From Aliidiomarina shirensis (GTDB taxonomy: Bacteria; Pseudomonadota; Gammaproteobacteria; Enterobacterales; Alteromonadaceae): a DNA stretch of 64,000 nt. The stretch is taken from assembly GCF_003987345.1 (NCBI RefSeq), contig NZ_PIPP01000003.1, forward strand, positions 62,001-126,000. Direction: 5' to 3'. Under the pieces are notes generated by a model, which made no database searches, had not been told where the DNA came from, and saw nothing but the letters and a program-made list of their open reading frames with translations. Both the position numbers and the translations under genes were made by a program. Below are positions 18,745 through 28,014 of the stretch, in pieces (positions within the stretch are counted from its first letter, which is position 1; every line of letters starts with the position of its first letter).

Positions 18745-20099
18745 ATAGCCGCTATATTGCTCTGCACCCTAAAGTTAACCATAGCCGCAAGAAGATTCAG
18801 CTCAGCCCACCCACGATACTAGCTTTAGGGTTTGCAGGATTGATTGTTATCGGTACATTTTTATTAATGTTGCCGATGTCTGCTAATTCCAACATTTCAC
18901 TACTTGAAGCAGCTTTTACTGCTACCTCAGCAGTTACGGTTACCGGGCTAGTTGTTGTTGATACCGGCACTGATTTCACCATGTTCGGGCAGCTCATTAT
19001 TGCTTTGCTAATTCAAGCCGGAGGCCTTGGTTTAATGACCTTCGCTATTGTTGCGCTGATAGCGATTGGTGGGAAAATTGGTTTTCGGCAACAGATCATT
19101 GCTACCGCGGCGTTTAATCAAACATCGTGGGCCACCGTGGTACAAACGGCGAAGGCGGTAATTGTTTTCGCTTTAATCGTTGAAAGCGCGGGCATGCTTA
19201 TCTTATTTTTGCGGTGGTTGCCTGAGATGGCCTGGCAACAAGCATTATTTCATAGCTTCTTCTATGCAATTTCAGCCTTTAATAATGCCGGATTTGCTCT
19301 CGATGCTAACAGCTTAATGCCGTATGTCGGCGACCCCACGATTAATATCATTATCACCGGCTTGTTTATTACCGGTGGATTGGGATTCGGTGTGTGGATG
19401 GATATCTGGCAACAGCGACGCTGGAGAAAGCTCAGCATTTACAGCAAAGCATTGCTTACAAGCGTGGTATTGATCAACGTTTTCGCCATGCTAATTATTT
19501 TTATACTCGAGTTAGATAACCCAGAAACTCTGCGTTCACTAACATCATCGGAGCAATGGTGGGCGGCATGGTTCCAAGCAACCACAACTCGAACCGCAGG
19601 CTTTAATACTATCGATATTAGCGCTTTGGAAGACAGCACAACCACTTTAATGCTGTTGCTGATGTTTATTGGTGGTGGTTCATTAAGTACCGCCAGCGGT
19701 ATTAAAGTAATGACATTTATCGTGTTGGTTATGGCAACTTACGCTTATCTGCGCCAGCGTGATGAAGTTGTTTTATTAGGCCGCACTATTCCACGTAACA
19801 CGGTTCGTAAGGCACTGGCGCTAACCTTAATATCTGTAGCGCTCATCTGGATAGCTATATTTTTACTTACGGTTCTTCAGCATCAACCATTTTTAGATGT
19901 TGTGTTTGAGGCGGTATCCGCATTTGGAACGGTAGGTTTATCGCGAGGCCTCACCGGCGAGTTATCTGTATTCGGGCAAGTGCTGATTATGGTGCTCATG
20001 TTCGTTGGTCGCTTGGGCCCGCTGACTATGGCTTATTTTCTTGCTAGCCCTAAACCTAAGCACTTAGGTTACCCTGAGGTAAAAGTACCGATTGGTTAA
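18741..20099 (+). CDS. ktrB: Potassium uptake membrane subunit KtrB
   Basis: A 452-residue member of the Trk/Ktr/HKT superfamily that takes up potassium, usually coupled to sodium. Four repeated membrane-pore-membrane units are visible, with selectivity-filter-like segments TSAVTVTGL (about 55-63), NNAGFAL, TRTAGFNTI and FGTVGLSRGL, each centred on the conserved glycine. It overlaps ktrA by four bases and its stop lies three bases from the convergent response-regulator gene, with no terminator between them. Confidence 0.93.
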   Translation: MNSRYIALHPKVNHSRKKIQLSPPTILALGFAGLIVIGTFLLMLPMSANSNISLLEAAFTATSAVTVTGLVVVDTGTDFTMFGQLIIALLIQAGGLGLMTFAIVALIAIGGKIGFRQQIIATAAFNQTSWATVVQTAKAVIVFALIVESAGMLILFLRWLPEMAWQQALFHSFFYAISAFNNAGFALDANSLMPYVGDPTINIIITGLFITGGLGFGVWMDIWQQRRWRKLSIYSKALLTSVVLINVFAMLIIFILELDNPETLRSLTSSEQWWAAWFQATTTRTAGFNTIDISALEDSTTTLMLLLMFIGGGSLSTASGIKVMTFIVLVMATYAYLRQRDEVVLLGRTIPRNTVRKALALTLISVALIWIAIFLLTVLQHQPFLDVVFEAVSAFGTVGLSRGLTGELSVFGQVLIMVLMFVGRLGPLTMAYFLASPKPKHLGYPEVKVPIG

Positions 20100-20102
20100 T
20101 CG

Positions 20103-20789
20103 TTATAAAAGCTTGAGCCGATAACCTACAGCTTGTTCGGTGTGGATATAATGATGGTCGTGATCAAATTCACGGCAATCTAATTTACGGCGTAAATGGC
20201 TGATAACGATACGGAGATAATGGCTATCTTCGGCGTGTGTTGGTCCCCAAATATCACACAGCAATTGCGTTTGCGTAACTACCCTTTCAGGCGCACGAGC
20301 GAGCGCTTCAAGCACTTGGTATTCCTTACGAGTTAGTTCAACTGGCTCACTATTTAGGGTTACTAAACGAGCGGCGAAATCGATGGTTAAAAGTTTATCG
20401 CTTAGCTGCTCAGCTACTTGAACTACTTTTTTATTGCGGGTTGCTGCACGAATTCTCGCGCACAGCTCACCTACATTAAACGGTTTTGTAATGTAATCGT
20501 TTGCGCCTGCGTCGAGTGCCGCAATCTTTTCTTGCTCGTGCTCTCGCGCCGAGATCACGATGATAGGTGTATCAACTAGCGTTCGAATAAAACGCACCAG
20601 CGATTTCCCATCTTCATCAGGGAGCCCCAGATCGAGAAGAATGCAGGAAAACGCTGTGCTGTTCAGCCACTGCTTCGCCGCAAATGCACTTTCAGCCTCA
20701 AGCGCTTGATAGCCTTCGCTATGAAGAGCAATTTGTAACATTCGGCGAATATTCGCTTCATCTTCAACAATTAGAATTTTACTGCTCAC
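20103..20789 (-). CDS. KdpE-like OmpR-family response regulator
   Basis: I start at the GTG at 20789, which gives MSSKILIVEDE at the N-terminus and 228 residues; a TTG nine codons upstream keeps the frame open. Receiver domain: acidic pair near 10-11, phospho-acceptor D53 in LLDLGLPD, and the conserved Lys in NDYITKPF. A winged-helix DNA-binding domain follows from about 130 (VELTRKEYQVLEAL, YLRIVISHLRRKLD). It resembles KdpE more than other OmpR-type regulators. It lies 40 bases after the KdpD-like kinase and converges on ktrB, so potassium uptake is the natural target; this is inference. Confidence 0.85.
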   Translation of the reverse strand: MSSKILIVEDEANIRRMLQIALHSEGYQALEAESAFAAKQWLNSTAFSCILLDLGLPDEDGKSLVRFIRTLVDTPIIVISAREHEQEKIAALDAGANDYITKPFNVGELCARIRAATRNKKVVQVAEQLSDKLLTIDFAARLVTLNSEPVELTRKEYQVLEALARAPERVVTQTQLLCDIWGPTHAEDSHYLRIVISHLRRKLDCREFDHDHHYIHTEQAVGYRLKLL

Positions 20790-20829
20790 AACGCCTCTAC
20801 TTACCACCCGATTCAATGATGATGCACGT

Positions 20830-21996
20830 TCATTTATTCTCGTTTCTATGCATTGGTAAGTCGATTATAAACCGCGCTCCCATTGCGTATTCTGTATCCA
20901 CTTTTAAAGAGGCCCCGTGAGCACCTAGCATACCTTTACTAATCGCAAGCCCCATTCCTCTCGGCGAACTCTCGTTAAGATTCGAGCTTCTTGAAAAGAA
21001 CATCGTGAAAATGTACTCCTCTTCACCGGCGGGTATTCCTGGGCCTTCATCTTCAATTTCTATTCGCAGCGTATCAGCAGTTATTAAATAAGAACGAACC
21101 CGCACGGGAATATTTACCGGCGCGAAACGACAACAATTTTCCACAATATTGAAAAGGGCTTGTTCGATCAATGCCGCATGAACATACAAAAGCGCATCAT
21201 GATCATGCAGAACAACATCAATTTGAGGAACATGACGATATTCATTATTATCTAATCGAACGGGGTATCGGGCTAACCGTTTAGTTAAAGAAGCAATAAT
21301 ATCGCCTAGCGTTACCCAATCTCGCTGTAATTCAAGCTCGCCGTAACCCAACCGGGTCATATCAAGAAGGTTTTGAATATATTTATCTAGCCGCTTCGTT
21401 TCCATGTAAATACCGCTAACCAGCTCGTGCTTGTTGTCATCCGAAAGCACGCTTTGCTTATCGCGAAGCATTTCAGCAGACCCCATAATGGCACTCAGCG
21501 GAGAACGTAAATCATGTGAAACTGACGACAAAAGCGCGTTTTTTAACTGCTCCATTTCAGTTTCTAACTTTGCTTTGCGCAAAGATTCTGTTGTTATGAT
21601 CTGCTTCCGAATTAATGATGCAGCGGGTGCCACCAGCAAGCTAAAAGCCATCATAAAAACTAACGTAATAATATCGTCTTGGGAGTCCACACGAAATGTA
21701 AATTGCGGGCTGGTAAGAAAGAAGTTAAAGCTCAAGAAGCTTATAATTGCCGTGGTGATCGCCGCAACTAACCCTCCCTGAACACCCACGAAAACAATTC
21801 CTGCAACATATAGTAATGAGATGTTGCCAATCGTTAGCCAAGGTAAAAACAAAGCTCCCAAAAGGGTCGCGATAACAACCCATGCCGCTCCTGCCGCAAT
21901 CGCTTGTGGTGTGCCTTGTATCAAAGGAAAATAACGTTGCAATGACGGCTCCAGTTCATCAGAGGTAATCGGCAGAAACAATTGTGCTTTTATCAA
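20830..21996 (-). CDS. Shortened KdpD-like sensor histidine kinase
   Basis: The protein has 388 residues against about 890 for E. coli KdpD. It keeps the DUF4118 four-helix membrane domain (about 32-130), the HisKA domain with the phospho-accepting H161 in SSVSHDLRSPLSA, and the ATPase domain (NIVENCCRFAP, DEGPGIPAGEEEYIF, GMGLAISKGML). The KdpD ATP-binding and Usp sensor domains at the N-terminus are missing. The start is probably the TTG at 21996; no ATG or good site is visible, and the preceding gene's stop lies 33 bases upstream, so little N-terminal sequence can be missing. It appears to be a naturally short form and not a broken gene. Confidence 0.82.
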   Translation of the reverse strand: MIKAQLFLPITSDELEPSLQRYFPLIQGTPQAIAAGAAWVVIATLLGALFLPWLTIGNISLLYVAGIVFVGVQGGLVAAITTAIISFLSFNFFLTSPQFTFRVDSQDDIITLVFMMAFSLLVAPAASLIRKQIITTESLRKAKLETEMEQLKNALLSSVSHDLRSPLSAIMGSAEMLRDKQSVLSDDNKHELVSGIYMETKRLDKYIQNLLDMTRLGYGELELQRDWVTLGDIIASLTKRLARYPVRLDNNEYRHVPQIDVVLHDHDALLYVHAALIEQALFNIVENCCRFAPVNIPVRVRSYLITADTLRIEIEDEGPGIPAGEEEYIFTMFFSRSSNLNESSPRGMGLAISKGMLGAHGASLKVDTEYAMGARFIIDLPMHRNENK

Positions 21997-22028
21997 GAAT
22001 GGCCGCAGTTTTAGCAGAACTATTCTAC

Positions 22029-22301
22029 CTATTCACTCATCGGCTTCTTCCGCTCCATTTCTTGCCGAAGAATTCTTTTTGTAGCGTCAGATTTATCATC
22101 AATGTAGCGAATAAATAGTTCGAAAATTACGTATAAAGCCAAACCTAATGCAGGCGCACCCGCCAAAAATGTACCGATAATGATAGTTGGTAACGTGGCA
22201 ATATTTATTGGTCTTTTTAGGTTACGAAGTTCTAGCCAATACTCTTTATACATACTCACAAAAGCAGCTTTTTTACTTACTTCCACAATAAACCCATCCA
22301 T
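22029..22301 (-). CDS. Small hypothetical membrane protein
   Basis: Ninety residues, or 74 if translation begins at the internal ATG (MYKEYWLELRN). One or two hydrophobic segments (ATLPTIIIGTFLAG, LGLALYVIFELFI) are followed by a charged tail (RQEMERKKP). It ends 33 bases before the KdpD-like kinase on the same strand and could be its co-expressed partner. No strong ribosome-binding site is visible. I do not recognise the family. Confidence 0.45.
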   Translation of the reverse strand: MDGFIVEVSKKAAFVSMYKEYWLELRNLKRPINIATLPTIIIGTFLAGAPALGLALYVIFELFIRYIDDKSDATKRILRQEMERKKPMSE

Positions 22302-22495
22302 TTGATAGTTGTTTTGCTAACTATGACACGAATCCTATGCAATCAGAATGCTTAAATCGCTCGGTTTGCTAACGATAAAAAACCTATGCTAACTTGATAG
22401 TACATTTGGTAGTAAATATTTTCGCCGTACTGAAAACGATTGTATTCAAAATAACTGGAGTGACATTAATATTGCTAAATTAAGGAGCACATAAT

Positions 22496-22744
22496 ATGGA
22501 ATTTGTACCATTCGCATCAGGGGTGCTACTCATATCACTTCTCATCTTTTTAACACTATTACCGTTATTGGTGTGGTCATTTTGCCAAGAAGCACCTCGG
22601 CCATCATGGCAGTTAGCGATAGCGTTTATTCTCTGCCTTTTCCTGCCGACACTAGGCGTTCTCTTTGTTTTGATATATGTACTCAACATAGTGATTACAC
22701 ATAAGGCGCGAGTGAGGAATAAGTTGAAAGTTTCAAACTCCTGA
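22496..22744 (+). CDS. Small hypothetical two-helix membrane protein
   Basis: Eighty-two residues with an AAGGAGC ribosome-binding site upstream. Two hydrophobic helices (about 8-30 and 40-66) flank a short Trp-containing loop; the tail is basic (KARVRNKLK). It is reminiscent of superinfection-immunity/DUF2517-like small membrane proteins, but I cannot name it. It sits alone between divergent and convergent units. Confidence 0.5.
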   Translation: MEFVPFASGVLLISLLIFLTLLPLLVWSFCQEAPRPSWQLAIAFILCLFLPTLGVLFVLIYVLNIVITHKARVRNKLKVSNS

Positions 22745-22768
22745 GTACTTTCGAGAACCAGTTAGGCA

Positions 22769-24124
22769 CTATTCATCGGTTACGTTCGGTAACGTAAGTG
22801 CGCGAATACCGGCTATTACGCCCACAACAATGAGTAGCACTAGCACAGCATAGGTTCCGGCTAGCTCATCCAGCACGCCGAGCAGCATGCCTAGTAACAG
22901 TAAAATACCAATCACGGTATTGCTTACGGCAGTGTATTGCGCCCGATTCTCTTGGTTGGCCATATCAACAAGGTAGGTTTTGCGGCCTACGCGCGCGCCA
23001 TGATGAGCCACCGCAGCTAGGAATATTAAACCGCCACCCACTAATACTTGGCCAAGCCACGCCTGCGCGGTGAAATCAATAAACAAGGTGAGTGCCATTA
23101 CCGCCGAGGCCATAAAGGCGGCAGCGGCCATAACATGGTTGCTTGCACTATCCGACCAACGCCCCCAGAAGCGCCCTGCCAACATGCCCGCTAAACCACT
23201 AGCGAGTAGCATACCGCCTAAGCCAGTAAGCTCTCCGGCGCTTTGGCGCTGGATCAGCACTACAATATAGGGTATCGAGAACGCGGAAGAAACGAGTAAC
23301 GCTCGTGTAGCCACAAACTGGCCGAACTGCTTATCTTGCCAAATCAATGCTATCGATTTTATCGCCTCAGTTATCGCATTGCCGCCGCCAGCAGTAGCGC
23401 CTGGCGTTTCCGGAATACGCGCATAGCTTATTGCTGCCAGTAGCCACAGCACCGCAGCTCCCGCCAAAAGCGCAATGAAAAGCAAATAACTGCCTTCAAC
23501 TTCAGGGGCGAATATAATAACCACAGCGGTAGCTAAGGTAAGCACCCCGGCGGTTGTTGCCGCTAAGCCCGTTAGCCTTCCACGGCGAGTTTTCGATATG
23601 GTTTTTCCCAACACATCTTTGCTTGCTACCGAGCAGATCCCCCGAGATAAACTAAAAACAATCAGCCATCCGATTACCCACCAACCGAAAGTTGTTGCGC
23701 TCGCTTGCCAGCCGAATAAGCCATAATCGCTGAGCATTAAAAAACCTGAGGCCATAAATAACAACGCCAGCGCTTGCCCAACACTGCCCGCAACCCAGAA
23801 CCATTTTCGCACTGGCCGTTCGCGCATGCGTTGCGCAACAAAAAGCTGGGGAAGCAGCGATAGGGATTCCCGCAAAGGCACCAGCATACTAATGAAAAAC
23901 GCCGGGGCGCCAACCACAGACAGCATCCACGGTAACACTAAACGCGCACTTACCAGCGAATCGCCCAATTTTGTGAGGGTTAATGATAAGAGGTGGAGCA
24001 CAAATGATGTGGGCTGCTCGCCGCAGGCTTCATCAGGAATATCTTTGCATACCCGAGCATCTTCATCTTCCGCTAAGAATTGATACATACGATCGGTGAT
24101 ATCGTCCTGCGATTGTTTGCTCAT
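22769..24124 (-). CDS. MFS permease, last gene of the thiamine operon
   Basis: A 451-residue major facilitator protein with about 12 hydrophobic segments after a 40-residue acidic N-terminal tail. AGAGGAG precedes the ATG. It starts 11 bases after the ThiK-like kinase gene and is on the same strand as the riboswitch operon. The substrate is not shown by the sequence; by context it may move thiamine, a precursor or a breakdown product. The large central loop (about 225-245, Gly-rich) separates the two six-helix halves. Confidence 0.7.
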   Translation of the reverse strand: MSKQSQDDITDRMYQFLAEDEDARVCKDIPDEACGEQPTSFVLHLLSLTLTKLGDSLVSARLVLPWMLSVVGAPAFFISMLVPLRESLSLLPQLFVAQRMRERPVRKWFWVAGSVGQALALLFMASGFLMLSDYGLFGWQASATTFGWWVIGWLIVFSLSRGICSVASKDVLGKTISKTRRGRLTGLAATTAGVLTLATAVVIIFAPEVEGSYLLFIALLAGAAVLWLLAAISYARIPETPGATAGGGNAITEAIKSIALIWQDKQFGQFVATRALLVSSAFSIPYIVVLIQRQSAGELTGLGGMLLASGLAGMLAGRFWGRWSDSASNHVMAAAAFMASAVMALTLFIDFTAQAWLGQVLVGGGLIFLAAVAHHGARVGRKTYLVDMANQENRAQYTAVSNTVIGILLLLGMLLGVLDELAGTYAVLVLLIVVGVIAGIRALTLPNVTDE

Positions 24125-24135
24125 TTTACGCTCCT

Positions 24136-24927
24136 CTAGCTATCTCCATCATTCGCTAACGCATTCTGCAATGCAAACCAAATGCGATTAATAAGCGCAA
24201 TAAGGCGTATCCAATCACGCAGCTCCTCACGCGCTACCGGTGTTTCTGTTGCAGAATTGTAGGCTTCTAAAAACACCTCGATTTCATCATCATAAAAATC
24301 ATTGATAACAATGGTGGAAGCTACATCGAAGCCAGGATGGCCATAACCGGCGTATTCCCAATCAATCACCCGCGGTTCTGGCTCGGGATAAACGTGCTCG
24401 GCGTTTAAATCGTGGTGGCAAAATACACGCGGCCCTATTTGCCAAGCCGCAAAAAGTGCTTTGTAACTTTCACAATCTTCGCGCGATTGGGCACCTAGTT
24501 CAGGATCTAACTCAGCTAAAGCATTACAGTACCCCAACACCCGCTTCCATAAAGACCATGGCTGAATATCGGGGGTTAGCTGATGAATTTGCTGTTGGAT
24601 CTTACCTAATTTATGAGCGCGGTCTTGCGGATCGAATATTGCGGCAAGTGGCTCGCTCGATAACCATTCGGTAATCACAACGCCGCGCTCGCAATCAGAA
24701 AAAATAATGGCGGGCGCTATGCCAAGTTCCGCCAGTTTGATATCAGTTTCTACAGCTTCGCCGGTTACTCGGCCAAACGCGTTATCATGGGCGTATTGTT
24801 TTACTAAAAATCGATGCTCATCATTTTCAATACACCAAGTTGCGTTGGCAAGATCTCTGCCTACCGAACTCGTTTTCCAAACACCATGCACCGGCAAGTG
24901 GGCCAGACACCAGGTTGGAAATGCCAT
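24136..24927 (-). CDS. ThiK-like thiamine kinase (APH/choline kinase fold)
   Basis: A 263-residue phosphotransferase-family protein. The catalytic loop reads CHHDLNAEHV (Asp of the Brenner motif) and the metal-binding motif is VIDWEYAGYGHP, closely matching the WEYAG of E. coli ThiK. The N-terminal lobe carries FLVKQYA with the ATP-binding Lys. ThiK makes thiamine monophosphate from imported thiamine. Its place between pnuT and a permease under a TPP riboswitch makes thiamine the likely substrate, rather than the aminoglycosides suggested by the fold name. Confidence 0.78.
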   Translation of the reverse strand: MAFPTWCLAHLPVHGVWKTSSVGRDLANATWCIENDEHRFLVKQYAHDNAFGRVTGEAVETDIKLAELGIAPAIIFSDCERGVVITEWLSSEPLAAIFDPQDRAHKLGKIQQQIHQLTPDIQPWSLWKRVLGYCNALAELDPELGAQSREDCESYKALFAAWQIGPRVFCHHDLNAEHVYPEPEPRVIDWEYAGYGHPGFDVASTIVINDFYDDEIEVFLEAYNSATETPVAREELRDWIRLIALINRIWFALQNALANDGDS

Positions 24928-24953
24928 AGAATTTTATCCTTTTAGTAGCAGAA

Positions 24954-25568
24954 TTAACTAGGTTGAGCATATGCCAAGTTTCGCTGAAAATCTTGGCGCC
25001 AGCGCCAATACCCTATTGCAGCCATTATTACATAAACAACAAATAACAACGCGGTGGCATGATAGCCCTTAACCCAAAAGAGGCCTATATATACTACATC
25101 AATCACTATCCAATATAACCAGTTCTCTAAAACCTTTCTGGCTACTAAAAAGGTAGCAAAAAAGCTAAATACTGTAGTGAGGGTATCAATGTAAGCCATA
25201 TCGGCATTGGTGTAGCGATTTAATGTAAACCCGAGTACTAGGCTTACCGCCACGAGCGCGAGCGCCCAACAGGCATGCCACTGCCAACGAAGCTGGCTTA
25301 TTTCTAACGTTTTATGAGTGTGCTCTCGGCCCCGCACCCAGCTCCAATAACCGTAGCCAGCCATAATGACGTAGAAAATCTGCAGCACAGATTCCATATA
25401 TAAACGGCCAGTAAAGAATAAAACCGTGTAGATACTGGCACTAATCGCAGCGGCAGGCCAACACCAAAGGCTTTGCCGAATCGCCAAAATTACGTAGGCA
25501 ATGGCTAAACAAACGGCTACTAGTTCTGCAGGCGAAGAGAGCGCGAGCAACTCCAATAATCTATCCAT
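24954..25568 (-). CDS. pnuT: PnuC-family thiamine transporter PnuT
   Basis: A 204-residue inner-membrane protein with about seven hydrophobic helices and the family motifs WCWPAAAISASIYTVLFF, YGYWSW and a C-terminal IGYWRW. PnuC-type carriers move vitamins by facilitated diffusion, with trapping by phosphorylation. Members controlled by TPP riboswitches are called PnuT and carry thiamine. The adjacent ThiK-like kinase would supply trapping. It overlaps the upstream YkoF-like gene by eight bases. Confidence 0.9.
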   Translation of the reverse strand: MDRLLELLALSSPAELVAVCLAIAYVILAIRQSLWCWPAAAISASIYTVLFFTGRLYMESVLQIFYVIMAGYGYWSWVRGREHTHKTLEISQLRWQWHACWALALVAVSLVLGFTLNRYTNADMAYIDTLTTVFSFFATFLVARKVLENWLYWIVIDVVYIGLFWVKGYHATALLFVVYVIMAAIGYWRWRQDFQRNLAYAQPS

Positions 25569-25815
25569 TTGGATTTAAATCGCGGTTTATGAATTTACAC
25601 ACCAGAACTTGTGGCGGAATCTGTTGATAAACCCGCTCCAGCTCATCGGTAAGGGTTGTCATCAACGTACGATACTCACCAAAAATCTGCGTGCTCATGG
25701 TATTCGTGTTTACGCTTAACTCTTTATGCTCCGCCAAACGCTCCACAAATTCTTGAATAACGGGGCGGTATTCTTCAGCTAACGGATACAAACTAATTTC
25801 GGCCGATAATTGCAT
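25561..25815 (-). CDS. YkoF/MTH1187-like thiamine-binding protein
   Basis: Eighty-four residues without a signal peptide. The opening VxAEISLYPLAEEY-type strand (here MQLSAEISLYPL) and the TNTMSTQIFGEY block match small YkoF/MTH1187 proteins, which bind thiamine or hydroxymethylpyrimidine. AAAGGAAA lies before the ATG. It sits between the receptor and pnuT in the riboswitch operon. It may bind thiamine in the cytoplasm or regulate the pathway; the exact role is not known. Confidence 0.78.
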   Translation of the reverse strand: MQLSAEISLYPLAEEYRPVIQEFVERLAEHKELSVNTNTMSTQIFGEYRTLMTTLTDELERVYQQIPPQVLVCKFINRDLNPNG

Positions 25816-25887
25816 GGTTATTTCCTTTAATTAGGGTGAGGAGAAGCCCCAGCTCACACATCCAGAGCCTCCCCCCGTACTGCAAAT

Positions 25888-28011
25888 TTAGAAACGGTAT
25901 CGAGCAGTAATACCTACCCGGCGCGGTTCACCATATTGCACATAGTTTTCAGGCGCATACTCTTTACGCGGATCATTTCCGAAGTAGAAACCACGCGTAG
26001 TGTAATCCTTATCAAATAAATTCCGTGCCCATAAGCTGAATTCCCAGTTTTGCCACTGGTAGTTCAAACGCGCATGAAACAACTGATAGCTTTCTGATTG
26101 CTCATCATGGCTGTTGGAATAATAGAATTTATCGCGGGCATCCATTTCTAAACGCAAGGTGAGGCCGTCGCGTAATAACAGCTCCGTGCCCAGATTCACT
26201 TGATAGCTCGGCGCATGTGCCTGATCGCGGCCCGCCAAGTTAGTACCGTCTTCCAGAACAAGATTATTTAATTCGGTTGCGAGCCAGCCAAGATTTAAAA
26301 ATGCCCGCAATGAATCGCTTGGTACATAATCAAACTGTGCTTCAACACCGTAATTTTTTCCATCAGAGGCATTATCTAAGTATGAAACAAACACGGCGCT
26401 GCGTTCTACATAAGCATTCACTTGCATATCATCACGCCAGCTGTAAAAAGCGTTTAAGTGCACACGCAAGCTATGATCAGGTAAGAAAGCTTTGTAGCCA
26501 ACTTCGGCACTGGTGAGATACTCCGGCGCGAACGTGGCGCGAGATTCTAAAAACTCGCGGTGATCTTCAAGATTACGATCTTCCACCCGGCCCAACGCTT
26601 CGCCATTTACACCACCGCCTTTGAAACCACGCGTAAGGCTAGCGTAAGCTTGCTGCATCGGCGCTAGGCTGTATTCCAAACTAGCACGGCCACCCAAAGC
26701 ACTATCGCTTGGCGCTGCCGCAATGCCTCGGCTATCTAAATATTGGTTGCTGTAACGTTCCCAGCGCAAACCATAGGTTAAGCGCAAGCGCTCCGTAAGC
26801 ATCTGTTGCAACTCGGCATACGCTGCGGTGCGTTCGGTATCGTAGGTGCTGGCAAATGGCGCATCGAGATAGGTATATTCGCGCGTTAAATCTTGCTCAC
26901 GCTGTTGAAAGTAAGCACCCACTAACCAATCAGTTTGCACACCAAACAAGCTAATCGGGGCAGCCGAAAGTAGGCGAGATTCCAGCTCTAATTGATCACG
27001 CTCGCGGAAATAGGCATCAGAAGAATTGTATTCCCAATCGGGGCGAATACCCTCAAACGCCCAATCTTCATCAAAGCTATATTCCGAATCAGCCTGCAAG
27101 TAGCTCGCAAATAGCTGCCATTCATAAGCCGTTGCACCGGTATAAGTAGCCGCTATTCGGCCCGCATGGCTATCCAAAGTATCGCGGCCGGGCGTATCTG
27201 AAAGGGTTTCACGGGTGCGATCTAAACTAAACGCATCGTAGCCATTATCGATATCAAAACGATGATAAGTAAGCTGCAATACCCAATCATCGGTTACGTC
27301 CCAAACCCCGTTCAAACGCAAGGTTAGTTCATCAATATCTTGAGTATCTTTACGATTAAGGTGTATGTTCTCGATAAAGCCATCGCTTACATTCGAGTAC
27401 AGCGAACCACGCACCGCCAAGTTATTGGTAACGCGATTACCAAAGGCAACGCCCGCCGCATACGAATTATAATTCGCCCACATGGTTTCTACCTGGCCCG
27501 ATGGTGCATAGGTAGCTTCTTCACTTTGCAAATACACCATACCTGCCATGGCATCAGCGCCAAAACGAGTGCTTTGCGGCCCACGGAACACTTCAACTTG
27601 GCCGATATCAAATAATGTGCCGGCAGCCCCGAGGCCACTGTAGTTGATACCATCGATAACCAAGCCTACTGAAGGATTAATAGGATCAACAAATTGGCTG
27701 CGCTCGCCAATACCACGAATTTGAATAAAGCTAGCCCGTGAAGCGCCCGAAGCTAGATTCACGTTCGGTGCCATCATTAAGGCTGATTCTATATGCGCAG
27801 CGGCACGGTTATTCAAATCATGGGCAGATAAAACGGAAACGCTGGCGGCTACATCTTCGATGCCACGGCTGCGGAAATCGCCAGTAACCGTAATGCGTTC
27901 AATATCTTTTTTAATATCTGTAGATGATTCTTCAGCAACTGCAATAGAGCTCACAGAAAGTGCTGTAGAGAGTGCGGTAGCAACCGCGAGGGAAGTTCGA
28001 GTAATTTTCAT
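25888..28011 (-). CDS. TonB-dependent outer-membrane receptor, probably for thiamine
   Basis: The 707-residue protein has a signal peptide (ending SIAVAEE, about 1-27), a TonB-box-like segment ERITVTGDF, a plug domain (about 45-165, with IQIRGIGERS and VEVFRGPQSTRFGADAMAG), then a 22-strand-type barrel ending in GITARYRF. Ligand specificity cannot be read from the barrel, but the gene begins directly after a TPP riboswitch and leads an operon of thiamine uptake and kinase genes. A hairpin upstream covers its ribosome-binding site. Confidence 0.87.
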   Translation of the reverse strand: MKITRTSLAVATALSTALSVSSIAVAEESSTDIKKDIERITVTGDFRSRGIEDVAASVSVLSAHDLNNRAAAHIESALMMAPNVNLASGASRASFIQIRGIGERSQFVDPINPSVGLVIDGINYSGLGAAGTLFDIGQVEVFRGPQSTRFGADAMAGMVYLQSEEATYAPSGQVETMWANYNSYAAGVAFGNRVTNNLAVRGSLYSNVSDGFIENIHLNRKDTQDIDELTLRLNGVWDVTDDWVLQLTYHRFDIDNGYDAFSLDRTRETLSDTPGRDTLDSHAGRIAATYTGATAYEWQLFASYLQADSEYSFDEDWAFEGIRPDWEYNSSDAYFRERDQLELESRLLSAAPISLFGVQTDWLVGAYFQQREQDLTREYTYLDAPFASTYDTERTAAYAELQQMLTERLRLTYGLRWERYSNQYLDSRGIAAAPSDSALGGRASLEYSLAPMQQAYASLTRGFKGGGVNGEALGRVEDRNLEDHREFLESRATFAPEYLTSAEVGYKAFLPDHSLRVHLNAFYSWRDDMQVNAYVERSAVFVSYLDNASDGKNYGVEAQFDYVPSDSLRAFLNLGWLATELNNLVLEDGTNLAGRDQAHAPSYQVNLGTELLLRDGLTLRLEMDARDKFYYSNSHDEQSESYQLFHARLNYQWQNWEFSLWARNLFDKDYTTRGFYFGNDPRKEYAPENYVQYGEPRRVGITARYRF

Positions 28012-28014
28012 TTG

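Noticed and set aside
20830-21996. KdpD-like gene as a truncated pseudogene
   Set aside because: All kinase motifs are intact, the regulator gene follows directly, and the stop of the preceding gene lies only 33 bases upstream; it looks like a natural short form.
24136-24927. Aminoglycoside resistance kinase
   Set aside because: The fold is shared, but the WEYAG motif, PnuT and binder neighbours and the TPP riboswitch point to a thiamine kinase.
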